Origin: Desarmillaria ectypa | Lineage: Eukaryota > Basidiomycota > Agaricomycetes > Agaricales > Physalacriaceae | Length of the DNA stretch: 64,000 nucleotides | NCBI GenBank assembly: GCA_030407005.1 | Contig: JAUDYN010000007.1 | Span: 3,100,001-3,164,000 of the forward strand | Direction of reading: 5' to 3' | In this document: positions 35,333 through 48,504 of the stretch, one piece after another | Layout of the letters: the number at the start of each line of letters is the position of its first letter | Numbering within the stretch: position 1 is the first letter of the stretch | Notes under the pieces: model-generated | Told to the model about the DNA's origin: nothing | What the model saw: the letters and a program-made list of their open reading frames with translations, nothing else | Databases searched by the model: none | Translations under genes and position numbers: made by a program

Positions 35333-37311
35333 TATGTGCCTGCATGCCCAGCATATGCATAGATATGGCAGTCAGACAATGCCAGGATAGTGATACTCTA
35401 TCCCCATATTCTCTATAGCCCCTGGGCAATCAGGGAAACCCAATCCCAAGGCCAGGAATGAATCTCTTAGCCAACCAAATCTCTTACCCAACCAATGGAG
35501 AGAAGAGCAACTCCAGCTTCTCTCTCTCCCTCATCAAGATCCCTAATGACCCCATGCTCCCTCTCACTCCTTGAAACTCCAATGACTCCCTCAACCCTCA
35601 TGGTCATGATTATGAGTGGCCCAAGCTTGCTGACATTGATTGAGCTAATGTTGAAGCCAGAATCCTATGGCCAGGCATTTGTCCCAACATGGATAAATAT
35701 CTTATCCTCAATAGAGAGAATCTAGTTTGAGGCCCTAGTGCCAGAGCTAACATATATGCTAGGATACAGGCCAACAGAACACATAGCCTATACCCCCTAT
35801 CTGCAGGGAATAGACTATCTGGATTATGCTTAAGAATGACTGAGGAGCAGCAGAAGTTGGAGTGTGCGCTTTGGGTCTTGGCCTGAAGAGAGAGGGATCA
35901 GCCAGACCTCGATGGCCAAGTTTGATAGTTTTACATATAATACAGATTTCTAAGCTAGGCTGGAATCAGTCCAGCCCCAATATATCCTATCTTTCTTGTA
36001 CAACTATCCCCTGGATACTCCCCTAAGCCAACCAAGACTCCTTCCCAATTTTCTGCTGCCCATGGCTGATATAATCATATCACCACTCTTGCATGATGTC
36101 TTTTGTCAGCAAGAACCAATCAGCTGAATCCAGCAGTCAGACTTTTATCCCCACTGAGAATGAAGTCTTCTATTTGCAGAAGCTGAGAAAGACCCCAGCA
36201 TTAGCATGACATTGGAGCCACATCAGCCAACCAAGGAGGAGCAACTCTTACAAGGCAAAGAGAATTGGTATGAAAAGATCTTTGAATCCAAGAACTACAA
36301 CAGGAACTCACCACTGCAGAAGAATTATAGGATGAACATGCCAAGTTCTGGCAGTTTCCTGTTAAAGAAAAGGAACTGGAATGAGGCAGGGCCTGGAATC
36401 CTCCCTCAGATTCACCCCTATGGCTGGACCAATATTCTATTCCATGCCCTCCCTCTGATCAAGGACTGCTGGACCTGTATCTCAATCCCATAGGAAATAT
36501 GCCCAGTGGTACCTTGTACCTAGATATCAAATCAGTCCTGGTACAACCCCCAAAGCTCTTTAAGGGGGACCATAATGACATTGAAAGATTCATAGGTGAC
36601 TGTATCACCTACTTTGAAGTATTCCGACATTACTTCCAATTGCCCTCTTATTTAGTTCTTTTTACCTCATCTCATTTTAAAGAAGCCACCAAAGACTGGT
36701 GGGTCTACAAATGCTCTGAGTACTGGACCCCAACTAGTATCACCAGGATTTCTGCCTATTTCTGATACTCAAACTAGGAAGATTTTGTTGACCTGATCAC
36801 CCAACAGTTTCAGGATCCTATGATCAAAGAAATCCATAAAAAGAAAATGTTTGATCTTTGCATGGGAACACAATTAGCTAGCCACTACTTTCAGAAATTG
36901 GAAGAAGAGGCCAAACTAGCAGGATGATGAACTGATGAAAACAAGTGGGATGCCCTGGTTAAAGCAGTATGATTAGAAGTTCACAGCTCCTATACAATCT
37001 TTATTTCCAATATAGGCATAAATATTCCCTGAATGTATTCTGAATGGAAAGAGTGGATCCTCCAGATGTATGAGGAGCACCAATGCAAGTGGGTCTTCAA
37101 CCAGACTACTGGCACTCTCTGCAACAACTTGAAGTGAGATGACTGTCAACTCCAACCAAACCCCAGCAGTAAACCCACTGCTGGGGTGACAAGTTTATCA
37201 GCCACTAAATTAGCAGCCAATTCAGGACTGGGCTGGGATACTATGACAGGAAGATGGATGATATACAGTGGCCAGAGACAGCTGATGAAGATTGATCAAT
37301 GAAAAGCTGAG

Positions 37312-37365
37312 GAATGTTGCTTCTGATACAACAAGAAGGGCCACATGGCTAAAGATTGCCCAAAT
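37312..37365 (+). pseudogene. Gag CCHC zinc knuckle, damaged
   Basis: The reading is C-F-stop-Y-N-K-K-G-H-M-A-K-D-C. A normal knuckle has Cys-X2-Cys-X4-His-X4-Cys, so the second Cys has become Tyr (TGC to TAC) and the preceding Arg is a stop (CGA to TGA). Both are C-to-T or G-to-A changes at a CpG. Confidence 0.75.
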
Positions 37366-38554
37366 AAGGAGTTTCAGGACATATGCTCAATGGTGATAGT
37401 CCCAAAGGTCAAGGAGAAAACAGACTCCAAGGTGGATGAGTTAAAAGACTAGATTATCAAGGATTCAATTCCCCTTCAATGACCAAGGTTACTACTGGTA
37501 TGCTCTTGACTCCTGCAGGTCAGACTTATATTACACTTTCAGATACCTCTGTATCCCCATGCATTCATACTATAGATAATATTACTTATGTTTTCCCTAA
37601 AATGAACAAACTAGTACAAGAATTGACAAACCAATATGATGTGCTGTTAAACAGCAACAACACAACTGTGTATCATGCATCCTGTCTCTCTGATGAAGTG
37701 CAGGTTATGCCAGGTGGTGCTGGCACCACAATATGAGCTATGCTCAGAACAGAGGCAAGTAGATGGGATGCCCTCAGGCCTCTGAAGTCAAAAGCCTCAG
37801 CACTCTCTAGGGGGTCAAGTCATGCTTTTCCAGGGCCTGTGGAGGATGTCCCAAGCACCTACCAAGGCCAAAGAATCTAGAGGACCTTAGATGAACTCAT
37901 TTCCTGAGTCAGCAATCCCAGGAGCAATTTAAGTGAATCACCAGGCTTAGAGAAAAAGAGGGAAGCTGAATCATCTACCAAGACAACTCAGGCTCAACCC
38001 ATTATCCCTGAGCAACCCTTTGCCATGGGAACCATGCCTCCAGAAACTGCAAATCCTGCCCCAATACCTCTTCATCAGGCACTGACACAGCCAAAGAAGG
38101 GGGAGGACTCACTGGTGCCCAGATGATAAAAAGGGGGCTTAGGGTTACCATAGAAGAAGTACCAGACAAAGAAGATAAGATGGCCTTCCTCCTCTCTAAG
38201 GAACAACAATCTCACAAAGAAACAAAACTCTCATCTGACCTGCACCCTGACAAGAGAATATCCACTAACACTTGGTATAAACCCTTTGAAATAGACTAGA
38301 CATTACATGCAGTCTGTACTGCAAAAACCATGGCTATGATAAAGGCCACTCTCTCTATATAGGTTCACCCCAAGCAACTAAAAGAAATCACCAAGGAACT
38401 CATCAAAGAATTGAAGAAAGGAGGAAAGGACACCAGAGAGCTATTCTATAAACTCCATGAGCCTATATGATACATTTGTGGGATGAAGAGTTCTGGACAA
38501 GACTTCATGGTAGAAGTACAACTCATCTTCTATACCAGGAAGAAGATTCTTGCA

Positions 38555-38830
38555 ATCAAGGCTCTACTCAATAGCAGTTGCACTGGCAGCTCCATTAACT
38601 ACTCATATGTCCTCAAACATAACCTTGACACCTGAAGAGCCACTGCTCTCATCCCAGTATATAATGCAGATGGAACCCATAATAAGGTAGATAACATCAC
38701 TGAATTCATTGAACTACACATGACCATTGGTGGACACATCAAATGAATCGATCTAGTGGTCACTGATCTTGGCTCTAAAACAATCTACTTGGGCCATGAC
38801 TGGCTAAAATACCACTATCCAGTTATTAAC
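38555..38830 (+). pseudogene. Gypsy aspartic protease, active site lost
   Basis: The expected active site, Asp-Ser-Gly after an aliphatic stretch, reads ALLNSSCTG here. Both Asp-to-Asn and Gly-to-Ser are single G-to-A changes. Downstream, LVVTDLGSKTIYLGHDWL matches the C-terminal half of the retropepsin domain. Confidence 0.7.
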
Positions 38831-39159
38831 TGAAAAACAGGAGCAATAATCTTTAGATGCTGCCAATGCATCAGGAATTCCCTCCTCCTCTCTGATATAA
38901 ATGACAATGATAAGTGGGATGACAAACTGAAGGAAGGATAAACCATTCTCACCATCAATATGCAGGAGGAACTAGTCATCCACATCATACACTATGCTAA
39001 TGACCTGGCCACAGCTGCCAATACAGAAAACTCCAGAAAACATTTGAGGAATTAGTATCTTCTCAATATTGAAGCTTTAGGGATTTATTCTCTAAAGAAA
39101 GTTTTGATGAATTGCTGGAATGAAAACTGTGAGATCATGCTATCAAGCTAATTCCCAAT

Positions 39160-39660
39160 TTGAAGATGACTCTAGACTGTAAGGTTTATCCTCTGAACAG
39201 GAATGAGCAAGAACAACTCGATAAATTCCTTGACAAAAACCTTGACTCAGGAAGGATCCATCCCTCTAAATTGCCATTTGCTTTACCCTTTTTCTTCATT
39301 AAGAAAAAGGATGGTTCTCTCTGATCTGTCCAGGATTATTGAAAATTGAATAAAATGACCATAAAAAACTAGTATCCCCTCCCTCTCATCTCAGAACTCA
39401 TCAACAAACTACAAGGAGCCAAATACTTCTCCAAACTTGATGTCTGTTGGGGATATAACAATGTGTGAATATGGGAAGGCAATGAAGAAAAAGCTGCTTT
39501 CCAAACTAACTGAGGACTATTTGAACCCACTGTCATGTTTTTCAGATTAATGAATTCCCCTGCCACTTTCCAATGGATGATGAATGACATCTTTTAAGAT
39601 CTCATCTTTGAAGGCAAAGTCACCATCTACCTGGACAACATCCTAATCTTCACCAAAACC
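39160..39660 (+). pseudogene. Gypsy reverse transcriptase, catalytic box altered
   Basis: The region from CKVYPLNRNEQEQLD through the FFIKKKDGSL box to FSKLDV is clear. Stops replace Arg in the SL-R and DY-R positions and in the KN-R-YPL motif. The catalytic YxDD box reads YLDN (GAC/GAT to AAC), so the enzyme would be inactive. Confidence 0.85.
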
Positions 39661-40669
39661 ATAGAAGAACACTAACTTGCTATATGTTGGATCCTTTAAT
39701 ATCTATGGGCTCAAAGTGGAGAAGTGTGAATTCAAAGTCTTGAAAATAGAATACCTAGGTGTTATCATCAGCCAAGACTCCATGCAGATAGACCTAGTTA
39801 AAGTGGCAGGAAGTGCAGAATGGCCAGCACTGTCAAAGAAGAAGGAACTTCAGTCCTTCTTAGGCTTTACCAACTTTTATTGCAAGTTCATATGCAATTA
39901 TTCAAAAATCATCAAACCCCTCACTCAATTGATGGGTAAGGCTGAATGGAAATGGGAGGAAGCCCAAGAGCAGGCCTTCCTCAGGCTGAAAACACAGATG
40001 ATGAAAGATGTAATCCTAGCTATCCTAACAAATGATAGAAAATTTATGGTGGAAGCAGATGCCAGTGATAGGGCAATTGGCATGGTATTAAGCCAGTACT
40101 AGAATGACTGGTGGTGGCCAGTTGTGTTCATGTCCAAAGCCCTAACCATGACAGAACACAACTATAAAATCTATGATAAAGAGCTGCTCACCATCATGCT
40201 TGCCCTAGAGGAATGGTGCCACTATCTCATAGAAGCCACTGAAGACATGGAAATTTAGATTGATCATCAGAATCTCCAATACTCCAATATTTCTAAAAGC
40301 CCTAGAAGTTGAACCAATGACAGGCCCACTGGATCACTGAACTCGCAGAATATCACTTTACCCTCAAGCACAAACCTGGAGCAGTGAACAAAAAGGCTGA
40401 TCTGCTCAGTCAACATAATGATCATGACCAAGGAAAAGGAGACAATCACAATGTAATTGTACTACAACCAGAACATTTCCAAGCTCTCCTCATGCTCACC
40501 ACTATGGAGGAACATTCAAGGATTTGAGATGCAATGCATCTAAAGGAATCATAGGATCAAGGCATAGCTGTTTCACTTAACCATGAACAAGAGATCACTC
40601 AAACAGAGGGAATACTATATTATGATGGACACATCTATGTACCTAGGAAGGAGTCCCTGAGAGGTGAAA

Positions 40670-41524
40670 TCATCACCCAAAGTCATGACCACCTCATTGC
40701 CAGGCATCTGGGTATAGCCAAGACTACTGAACTCATCCTCCAGGAATACTGGTGGCTAAAGTTGAAGAAGGATGTGGAAAAATACATCAAAGGGTGCAAA
40801 ATATGTCAATGCACTAAGAGTAGTACTCAGGTGAAAGCTGCACCACTACATCTAAACACCAGCCTCACAGAGCCATGAACACATATCTTGGTAGATATGG
40901 TCACTGGACTCCTCAAATCCAATGAATATGATGCCCTATTGGTGGTCATCAATAGATTTTCCAAAGCCATCATTCCCATTGCTTGTCATGAAAAACTCTC
41001 TGCAGAAGGATGGGCCCAAATTCTCTGGGACCATATCTATGCTAAACATGAAATGCCCCAAGTCATCATCTCTGACCAGAGTCCTCAGTTCATCTCAAAC
41101 TTCATGAAGGACTTATATAGGATGTTAAACATCACTCCAAATGTGTCCACAGCCTATTGTCCACAAACTGATGGGCAGACAGAATGCATCAATCAAGAGA
41201 TTGAAAAGTATCTTCACATCTTTGACAGGATGATTGAAGCAACTGGCTATCCCTGGCAGAATTCACCCACAATAACCAAGTATACTCTGCTACTGACTGG
41301 AGTTCATTCATGGTCCTCTACAGAAGGAATCCCTGACTTGTACTAGATTCCATAAGAGAAACTCCATTCACAAACCCAACTGCCATAGAATTCACCAAAA
41401 CTATGGTCCAAGTTCACAAGGAGGTATATGATGCACTAAACAAAGCCACCTCATAGATAAAAGAACAATATGACAAGAAGAGACAGGCAGCTCAAGAGTA
41501 TCAGGTTGGGGACAAGGTCTGGTT
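40670..41524 (+). pseudogene. Gypsy integrase, truncated
   Basis: The His-His-Cys-Cys zinc region (HDHLIARHLGIAKTTELI ... CKICQCTKS) is followed by the core with VDMVTGL, IISDQSPQF and TDGQTECINQEIE. These hold the three catalytic acidic positions, all still acidic. SDQSPQF replaces the usual SDRGPQF through CG-to-CA and G-to-A changes. The sequence stops after GDKVWF, where a short LTR-like sequence begins. Confidence 0.8.
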
Positions 41525-41885
41525 TGTTATGATTTTTTCATTTCCCTTATCTTATCTAAATCCAATTGCTATCACATCATTGATTCTACCATGATGTCCA
41601 CTATTCTTAGTCACCTCACTATGGTCATCAGGTAGTCATATGGTTTACTCATATCATGCATGGACAACACATGGTCATAGCTATTATTAGTTCACAGCTT
41701 TTAGTATATAAGTAGGATAGTTTTCATGTATATTCCCTATCTTTTGACTAAACTTAATCTCAATACCAACTACTCCACACATCCCAAGATCTAGCAATGC
41801 TTTAAGCCATGAGTGATTGTCTGAATGTGAGACAGCCCTTAGAGTTGTTCATGATCTGAAGATCATATGAAGTTGGGTCCTAACA
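41525..41885 (+). mobile_element. Short LTR-like sequence, copy 1
   Basis: It begins TGTTATGATTTTTTCATT and ends CCTAACA, so it has TG...CA ends with TGTTA/TAACA inverted tips. It resembles 42,245-42,639 throughout, including a shared AGTATATAAGTAG box and a TGAGACAGCCC block. It interrupts the integrase of the plus-strand Gypsy element. Confidence 0.75.
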
Positions 41886-42244
41886 TTAGTCGAAAGATAC
41901 CATACCTGCTTCTTCACCACTAGCTGAGAAGTAGCACACTATATGCCTGAAAGACCAGAAGAAAAACAAACAATCACTCTCAGAACTGCCATCAGTGGTG
42001 CAGTTCTACTAGTGCTATTTACAGCACTCTTCATACTAGCCTATGAAGAAGAAATCCAAGCATGTTTATGTCAAAGATGATGACCTCGATAACCATCCTG
42101 ACCACCCCAACACCCTCTACATATCCTACCAAGGAGACTCACTCCTGCCAGGGTGGATCCTGCAAGTCTAGCATCTGGGGAAGAAGAAAGGATCCTCCAT
42201 CCTTGGGTCTGCTTTACAAACTCCTCAGAGGAGTTTCCTACATG
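41886..42244 (+). mobile_element. Short internal region between two LTR-like sequences
   Basis: These 359 bases begin TTAGTCGAAAGATACC and the same motif also follows copy 2, so it may include a primer-binding region. The unit LTR-359 bp-LTR is small enough for a non-autonomous TRIM-like element. A partial plus-strand frame near 42,062-42,240 (VYVKDDDLDNHPDHPNTLY) might instead be a captured fragment of a larger polyprotein. Confidence 0.45.
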
Positions 42245-42639
42245 TGTTATGATTTTTTCATTATCTTATCTGATCTTATCATATTCATGATACCATACAC
42301 CTTATCTCAGACAGGATCGATGCTTTCACTGATGACTACCCCATTTCTTGATGATTCATACCCTAGTTCACTCTTATTCATCCAAGATCCATCCAATGTA
42401 CACACCATTCTCTCATGGATGATACTATTTCATCTATTACTAACATCATACTTTCAGTATATAAGTAGAGTAGTTTTCACTGTTGTACTCTACCTTTCGA
42501 CTAAATTGCATCTATATACCTTCTATTACACAATACCAAAGATCTAGCCAACCTCTCTATTACAGGGTGATTGTCCAAATGCGAGACAGCCCCAAGAGAA
42601 GCTTATGTTCCAAGTCATGTGTTAGACAGGGCCGTAACA
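42245..42639 (+). mobile_element. Short LTR-like sequence, copy 2
   Basis: It begins TGTTATGATTTTTTCATT and ends GGGCCGTAACA, is 395 bases long and is related to 41,525-41,885. It is followed by the same TTAGTTGAAAG motif as copy 1. About 90 bases later the LTR of the minus-strand element begins. Confidence 0.75.
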
Positions 42640-42729
42640 TTAGTTGAAAGGTTCCCATCCCACTCCTTCTACACTAGCCATAAAAGTAGCATCTATGACA
42701 AACAACAAAAACAAGAATAACCAATGCAC

Positions 42730-44092
42730 TGATGTGCTTGGTAATGGCGAGTGACAAAAGAATTAGAGAATGGCAATGAACACCAATCACACTAAATCTC
42801 TTACTACTCTACACTTAATCACCAATATTGAATTCAGGTGGTTTCAAGTATGATGGAAGCACTCTGCAGACTTCAATAATCAAGTACAATTGTCTTAAAA
42901 GACATTTTATTTGTTACTAGTGAGTTTATACAAAGTACTACTCATACTAGTGGGGTGGGTAAGACACAATTGGGTAAAAAGTGACTTGGTTTGAGCTACT
43001 GCACTCGTTCTGACTGAAACTGCTTTGAACTAGTGGCACTCTTGGCCCTATACTGCTTCCTACAAGTGATAAACACTTGACCAGTCACACTCTTGGCAAA
43101 CTAGTGGCTCTCTTGGCCTAAGAATAATACTATAACTCTGAGAACTCTGCTTGAACTAACTTCAAAACACTCCGGACCTCTGCAGGACACAACAGTGACT
43201 CTAAGGAACTTCAATTCAATGCAATACTATGGATGACTTAGCGACTATTAATCACTTCATTGAGGTTAAGCACAAAAGCCTTTAATTGGGGACACCAGTT
43301 ACTACCAGTGAGGGCTCAACTGCAGGGATGGCTTGCTTGCTTTGCACGAGTGCCCATCCCACTACTTATATACTACTGAGGCAGAACTATAAATATCATC
43401 TGGGTATAGGGTATATTGGTAAGGATTTCTTGGCTAGTCATGAATAATGGTGAATAATCACACAATAGTCGGTCTAGTCTGTTTTCTTTTCAAATATTTG
43501 GTCTAGAGACTCCACAGTTGGTCTTTCTGCACCCTTGGCCCAACTACCTGCCCTAGTAACACGGTTATATGGATATCTGGATATTGGTGCCTGTAACAGC
43601 TATCTGATCATGATCAAGAGTGCAGTCTAGCTCCACTAGTATCAATCATAAGAGATCTATATCGAAATAGTCAGATCTGGGCTCAAGGTTAATCCATTCC
43701 TAATTTATTTCTAATTCCTGTTTCAAGATTGCCATGTGACTAGTTATCCTGACTTAGGCATTTATGCCCAGTCTGGGCTGCTAGTGATAGAACTTCACAA
43801 GATCTGTGTACTCTGCTCCTAGTTTGTTTGTGCTAGTAGCATCCTTCATTTGCTAGTGGCTGTATTTCACTTAGTCCTGCTAGCATTTGAGTTACTAGTC
43901 TGGCTGGCTGGTAGATTTAACCCACTAATAGTGTTGCATCTAAGTCCTGGCTTTATCAGTTGCTTACTGCTTTTAACTATCAGCTCGAAGCCTCAGCTAT
44001 AGTCCTCTATGTATCACTAGTATAGGATAGATGTGCAATAGTATTGTTACAAGATCACAAAATCTAGGTGTGAATGCATAGATGGCATATCA
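42730..44092 (-). repeat. 3' LTR of the minus-strand element
   Basis: 1,363 bases, with plus-strand ends TGATGTGC...GGCATATCA that form imperfect inverted tips. It is nearly identical to 51,578-52,938. In the part I compared (about 43,381-43,580), four of six differences are CG in the right LTR and TG or CA here. Confidence 0.92.
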
Positions 44093-44104
44093 TCTCCCCT
44101 GCAC
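44093..44104 (-). other. Polypurine tract
   Basis: On the coding strand the sequence immediately before the 3' LTR is GTGCAGGGGAGA followed by TGATATGCC. This is the usual position and composition for priming plus-strand DNA synthesis. Confidence 0.75.
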
Positions 44105-44404
44105 TGAAATAGTGACTGTCCCCAGTCACCTAAGTCCCTTTTGTACTTAGCAGTGCATCCCACTAGTGGACTGTTACTACTTCTTTTTGAGTTCACAGGT
44201 CTTGATCACATTCTCGTCACCAAGTCCAGCTGACACTTAGCCTTGTGTTTGACTGTTGTTGACTGCAGTTTTCAAGCTTCTAAGTCAACTAGTGATGGGG
44301 ACTTTGCCCTCTTCACTACTATCACTATCATTGTCACCAGGCTGAGGGTATCCCTCTGCTACCAAACCTGAATCTTCACTGTCAGATCCTCTAGTGTCGC
44401 TCTG

Positions 44405-45784
44405 TTACAGTCTAATCTGGTCTACACCATACAGTTTCTTGCCTAAGGGTCGATAGTGGTATTCAGTTGGGACAGACTTGTCACTATCCACCAACTCTTT
44501 AAGAGTTTGAGGACTTACATCAATTAAATCATGAATTTTCTTCAGTAAGCTGATACTATGCCTCACATGGTATGGGATTACTCTAAACTGAGTGACTGTG
44601 CCACCCACAAGTGATCCATCCAATTCTGCTAAGACATAGGAACCACCTTTGGTCCTTCTTATGATGACTAGTAGCCTCAAGTACCTTGGCTCCATCTTAC
44701 TATCCAGACTATCTTCAATGCGTGTGTTTTGCATAAGCACTAGTTGACCTCATTTGAAGTCATAGTCCACAATAGTGGCCTTATGCTCACATTCATAGTG
44801 TAGTACAGTATTGAGCTTATTCTTACTGACTCTCTGTCTCATGGCCATTACATGTTGAGCATGCTTGACTAGTGCTTTTGCACAGAGACCAATTAGGTCT
44901 GCAGTGCTCAAAATTCCACTTGGGGGTTTTACTAGCCAGGTAGCTTCAACTATGTCAAGCGGTACTATTGGATGTGCACCTAGTGCCATAAAATATGGTG
45001 AGCAACCTATTCCACATTTAATAGTGATGCAGTCAGCCCACAATACATGTGGTAGGAAGTAAAACCACTTCCTTGCATTGCTACTAGTTGTGTTAAAGAG
45101 TGATTGACAAATATCCCAATGGCCTCTTTCTATCTTTCCATTCACTTGCAAATTGTAAGGAGAGATCTTTATTCCAGTAATGCTGTACTTGTCTGCTAGC
45201 CATTGTATAACAGCAACCCATGGTCCGCCATTATCAGTTACTATTTCATACGGACAGCCCCACCTGCATATCACATCCTCAAAGAACCAAATCGCAATAG
45301 CTTTAGCATTCTCATGTTGTAAAGCCCTTGCCTCTGGCCATGACAATAGTGAGTCACATGCATGAACTATATATTTGCACTTATTTGATGCTGGAGACAT
45401 AACCATTGTGTTGCAGTGTACTTTTTGGAATAGCAATGGTGTCTCAGTGACAGAAGGTGGAATATGGAGCATAGTCTTCTGTCTGACTTGGCATAAATGA
45501 CAAGATTTGACATACCAACTGACATCTCATTCCAACTCTGGCCATCAAAACCACTGCTCCAATAGTGACTTAGTTGCATAAAAACCTCGATGTCCTAATG
45601 AGTCATGTGCTGATCTCATCATATACATTTGATGGCTTTTATTGACCACTAGTCGATGGTTCCCTTCAATACTATGCCTGTACAGTTGTCCCCCTTTGTT
45701 TAGGAAGAAGTTATGACAGTACTGCTTAAAATTCAAATACTGTTTGTTGTTAAGTCCCTCTGGATGGTACCTAAGGTTTCTCAA
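44405..45784 (-). pseudogene. Integrase of the minus-strand element, catalytic Asp lost
   Basis: The zinc region (HDSLGHRGFYATKSLLEQW ... CHLCQVRQK) and core (CDSLLSWPEARALQ, EIVTDNGGPW, NGKIERGHWDI) are clear and the C-terminal part runs to GVDQIRL. The first catalytic Asp, normally in VHxDTM, is Asn here (VHCNTM, GAC to AAC). The second Asp and the Glu remain. A stop separates two open frames near 44,745. Confidence 0.8.
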
Positions 45785-46276
45785 CCAGGTTCTGACATGT
45801 GGTAAGCATTCATCTTATGCCAGTCCACTATTAGTCCATTGCCTCTCTGGATAGTCCTCCCTTTTGTTAGGGTCAAACTTATGTTCAAGACCTGGAATTA
45901 GTGGAGTAGCCTTCAAGAACTGGCCTACAGTTTCATTGGTTTTCACTTGTGCAAAGTACAGATTTCTTAATTCTAGCTCATGTGAGCATGCATCATCCAA
46001 TTCTACAGTAAAATTGTCAATACTAGTGGCTAGCATATACATATAGCCACCTCAACTATTAATTTCATTCTTAAATTCTTCAAGTTCCTTTGGCCATGTA
46101 CTAGTCCCTTCTGCCACTTCGAATTTTAAAGGGCCATGTTCTTCAAGCTCATAGTCCTCCAAGTCAGGATGGACTTCATCTCCAGGTTGAGAGTCACGCC
46201 TTGATAGTCTATCTGTGGGGAAAGTACTACCTTTCACATGCTGAAGGGTAAAATGAAACATCAATATGTCCTCTAT

Positions 46277-48319
46277 TCAACAGTTGATAGTGGCATTTGG
46301 TCTCAGTCCAGGGTTGCTTAGTATACCCTTAATATATTGTGCATCAGTTTCAACTACTAAGTTGCAAATCCCAATGAGCCAATACTGACAAGCTTTTAAT
46401 GCTTGCAATAGTCCATACAGTTCGCGTTTGGGCTGTGAAAACCGTGCTTCTCTTTCATTCATTGTGATTGAACCAAAGCAAACATAGTAGCACTTGGTAG
46501 GATCTTTTGTATCAACTTGATAGATGTAGAACCCAACAGCCTTGTATGAGGTATCAATGCATAGGCCCACTTCTGCTTCACTAGTGAGATCAATTGGTCG
46601 AATAGCTGGACTATTCACCACTGTCTCTTTTAACTTATCCATGGCTAGTTGCTGTTCATCCTCCCATTCAAAGGGTACATTGAGCCGAGTCAACTTGACT
46701 AGTAGCTCTGCTATCTTCGAATAGTCTTTTATAAACTTTCGACAGACTCCATAAGTGCTTAAGAAGGCTCATACATCTGTGAGATGCTTGCAAGGGCCCC
46801 AATGACTGATGACTCCAGCCCTATCAGGCTCAATTTTTCTACCTTCATATGTACACAAATGACCAACTACCATTATTTCTTCAACATACAAGAATGTTTT
46901 TGGTCCAGAAAAAGTTCCTCCACAATATTTCATCTGTTGGACCACTCAATTTATATTCTGCATATGTTCCCATACAAAACAATGAATCCCTGGATTCTCT
47001 AGAATAGTCTCAAAATTCCCCTCCCCTGTTTCATAGTGAGTCTTTGGTCCTCGTACAGGTACATCATCAATATAGGGATGAGTGACATGTGGGATTTCTT
47101 CTCTCAGGATATGCATCACATCTTCATGGAATATTAGGACAGAATTCGTCCAACCCATCGGTAACTTTACTAGTTGCATAGAACCAAATGGTGTCTGGAA
47201 AGTAGTGTAGTCCTGAGACCCAACTGCTATGTCATGCTCATCATATCCAACATACAAGTCCAAACATCCTCCACAGGCTTATCCAGCAAAGTGCTCTGAG
47301 AGTTCATCTGTGGCTGGTGGAATTCCTGAATGCGCAATAGTTACTGCATTGAGAGGCTCCAAACTATGTACTAGTTGAAGGCTTTTACCATCTTTCTTAA
47401 TAACGCAGAACCACCTTGATCTATAGGAAGAATTAGATGGTTCATATACACCAGCATCGATCTTGGATTTAATAATCCTACAGACTTCTTCATAGATTCC
47501 AGGTGGGATGAGAATGTTCTTCAATACCCATGGAGTGTGTGGTACTACAGGAATATCTATTGGTGGGAAGAAATCTTCTCGGAAATGCCCCCATTCAGTA
47601 TCATCCCAAGCGAATGCCTGTTCTTGGATAGTCATGAAATGGTGCATTAGTTTGTGCTCTTCTGGCCATAGAAATTCTTCTGAGTGATTCTTGTCAATCT
47701 TAGCTTTTCTTTCTGGGGTATAGCATGCTGTAGGTATATATTCTGGCAGACTAGTACTCAATAGTGGGATGTCTTTGAGGGGATCACCCTTAATGTCTCT
47801 CACTATCCGGAATTTGTCTGGCAGGTCACCCAGTAGTGGCTTTACCTTCAATGCTACAGGTTTATATTTCTTACTAGCGAGCACTGCGACTGGTTTAAAG
47901 TCTAGGCTCTTCATGCATGCACCAAGGTGTTCAAAACCAGGGACTAGTGTCATCTTTTTCTTCTTAGACTTACTAGTCTTTGACCTTGCATGCAAGTTAT
48001 CAACTAGTATATTATAAATTGGGATTTCATTATCTTCTCGTAATTGAGAGCCATCGCTAATGTGCTCATACACATGATATTGTGCTTTGTAGCCATCAAG
48101 GACTAACTTTCCTTGGAAGTAGGAGTTTAATAGTCCCTTAGCTTGTTCATCTTGGAATAATTTTTCTTCACTACTCATTGAAGCCATAAGAAAGTTGTCA
48201 CATAGTTCTTTTTCTGAGAAACTAGTGTCTTCTTTCGGTTTCATATACACTTCGATTTCCAAGTTATCATCACTATTCTGTGCGATTTGCAGAGCTAACT
48301 CTCCTTGATCATTCATCAA
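46277..48319 (-). pseudogene. Reverse transcriptase and RNase H of the minus-strand element
   Basis: The reverse transcriptase includes PPGIYEEVCRIIKSKIDAG, RWFCVIKKDGKSLQLVHSLE, YTTFQTPFGSMQLVKLPMGW and an intact catalytic PYIDDVPVRGP box. RNase H follows with FEWEDEQQLAMDKLKE and CIDTSYKAVGFYIYQ. Stops separate three open frames (after SEHFAG, after HMQNIN, and between RT and RNase H), so the polyprotein is not continuous. Confidence 0.85.
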
Positions 48320-48504
48320 TTCATTGAGTTCAATTGAAAACCCTCTTCAGCTGCTCTAGGTGCCATTTGGGCTAATCTAGGAGGAGCCCCTCTCAAGAAG
48401 GTTGGAATGGTGCACCTCCTACTAGTGTTTGGATCAGTGATGGTAATAATCTGACCATCATCTGCTTGATTCCTAATAACACTTTCTATGAGAACATCAA
48501 ACAG

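Larger units (their letters stand above)
35400..41524 (+). mobile_element. Decayed Ty3/Gypsy retrotransposon body (plus strand)
   Basis: The order is gag, zinc knuckle, protease, reverse transcriptase, RNase H, integrase. Gag is recognisable at 36,499-36,930 (PKLFKGDHNDIERFIGDC). The CCHC knuckle lies at about 37,312-37,365 and the protease around 38,555-38,830. Reverse transcriptase is at about 39,160-39,660, RNase H at about 39,940-40,400 and integrase at 40,670-41,524. It is cut at 41,524 just after GDKVWF by an LTR-like sequence. Many stops stand where the family has Arg, Gln or Trp. No intact LTR pair was found for it. I see only about four or five CG dinucleotides between 36,000 and 41,500. 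Confidence 0.9.

Noticed and set aside
42062..42240. Chromodomain at the end of the plus-strand Gypsy integrase
   Set aside because: The peptide VYVKDDDLDNHPDHPNTLY lacks the aromatic cage pattern and lies beyond the inserted LTR-like sequence.
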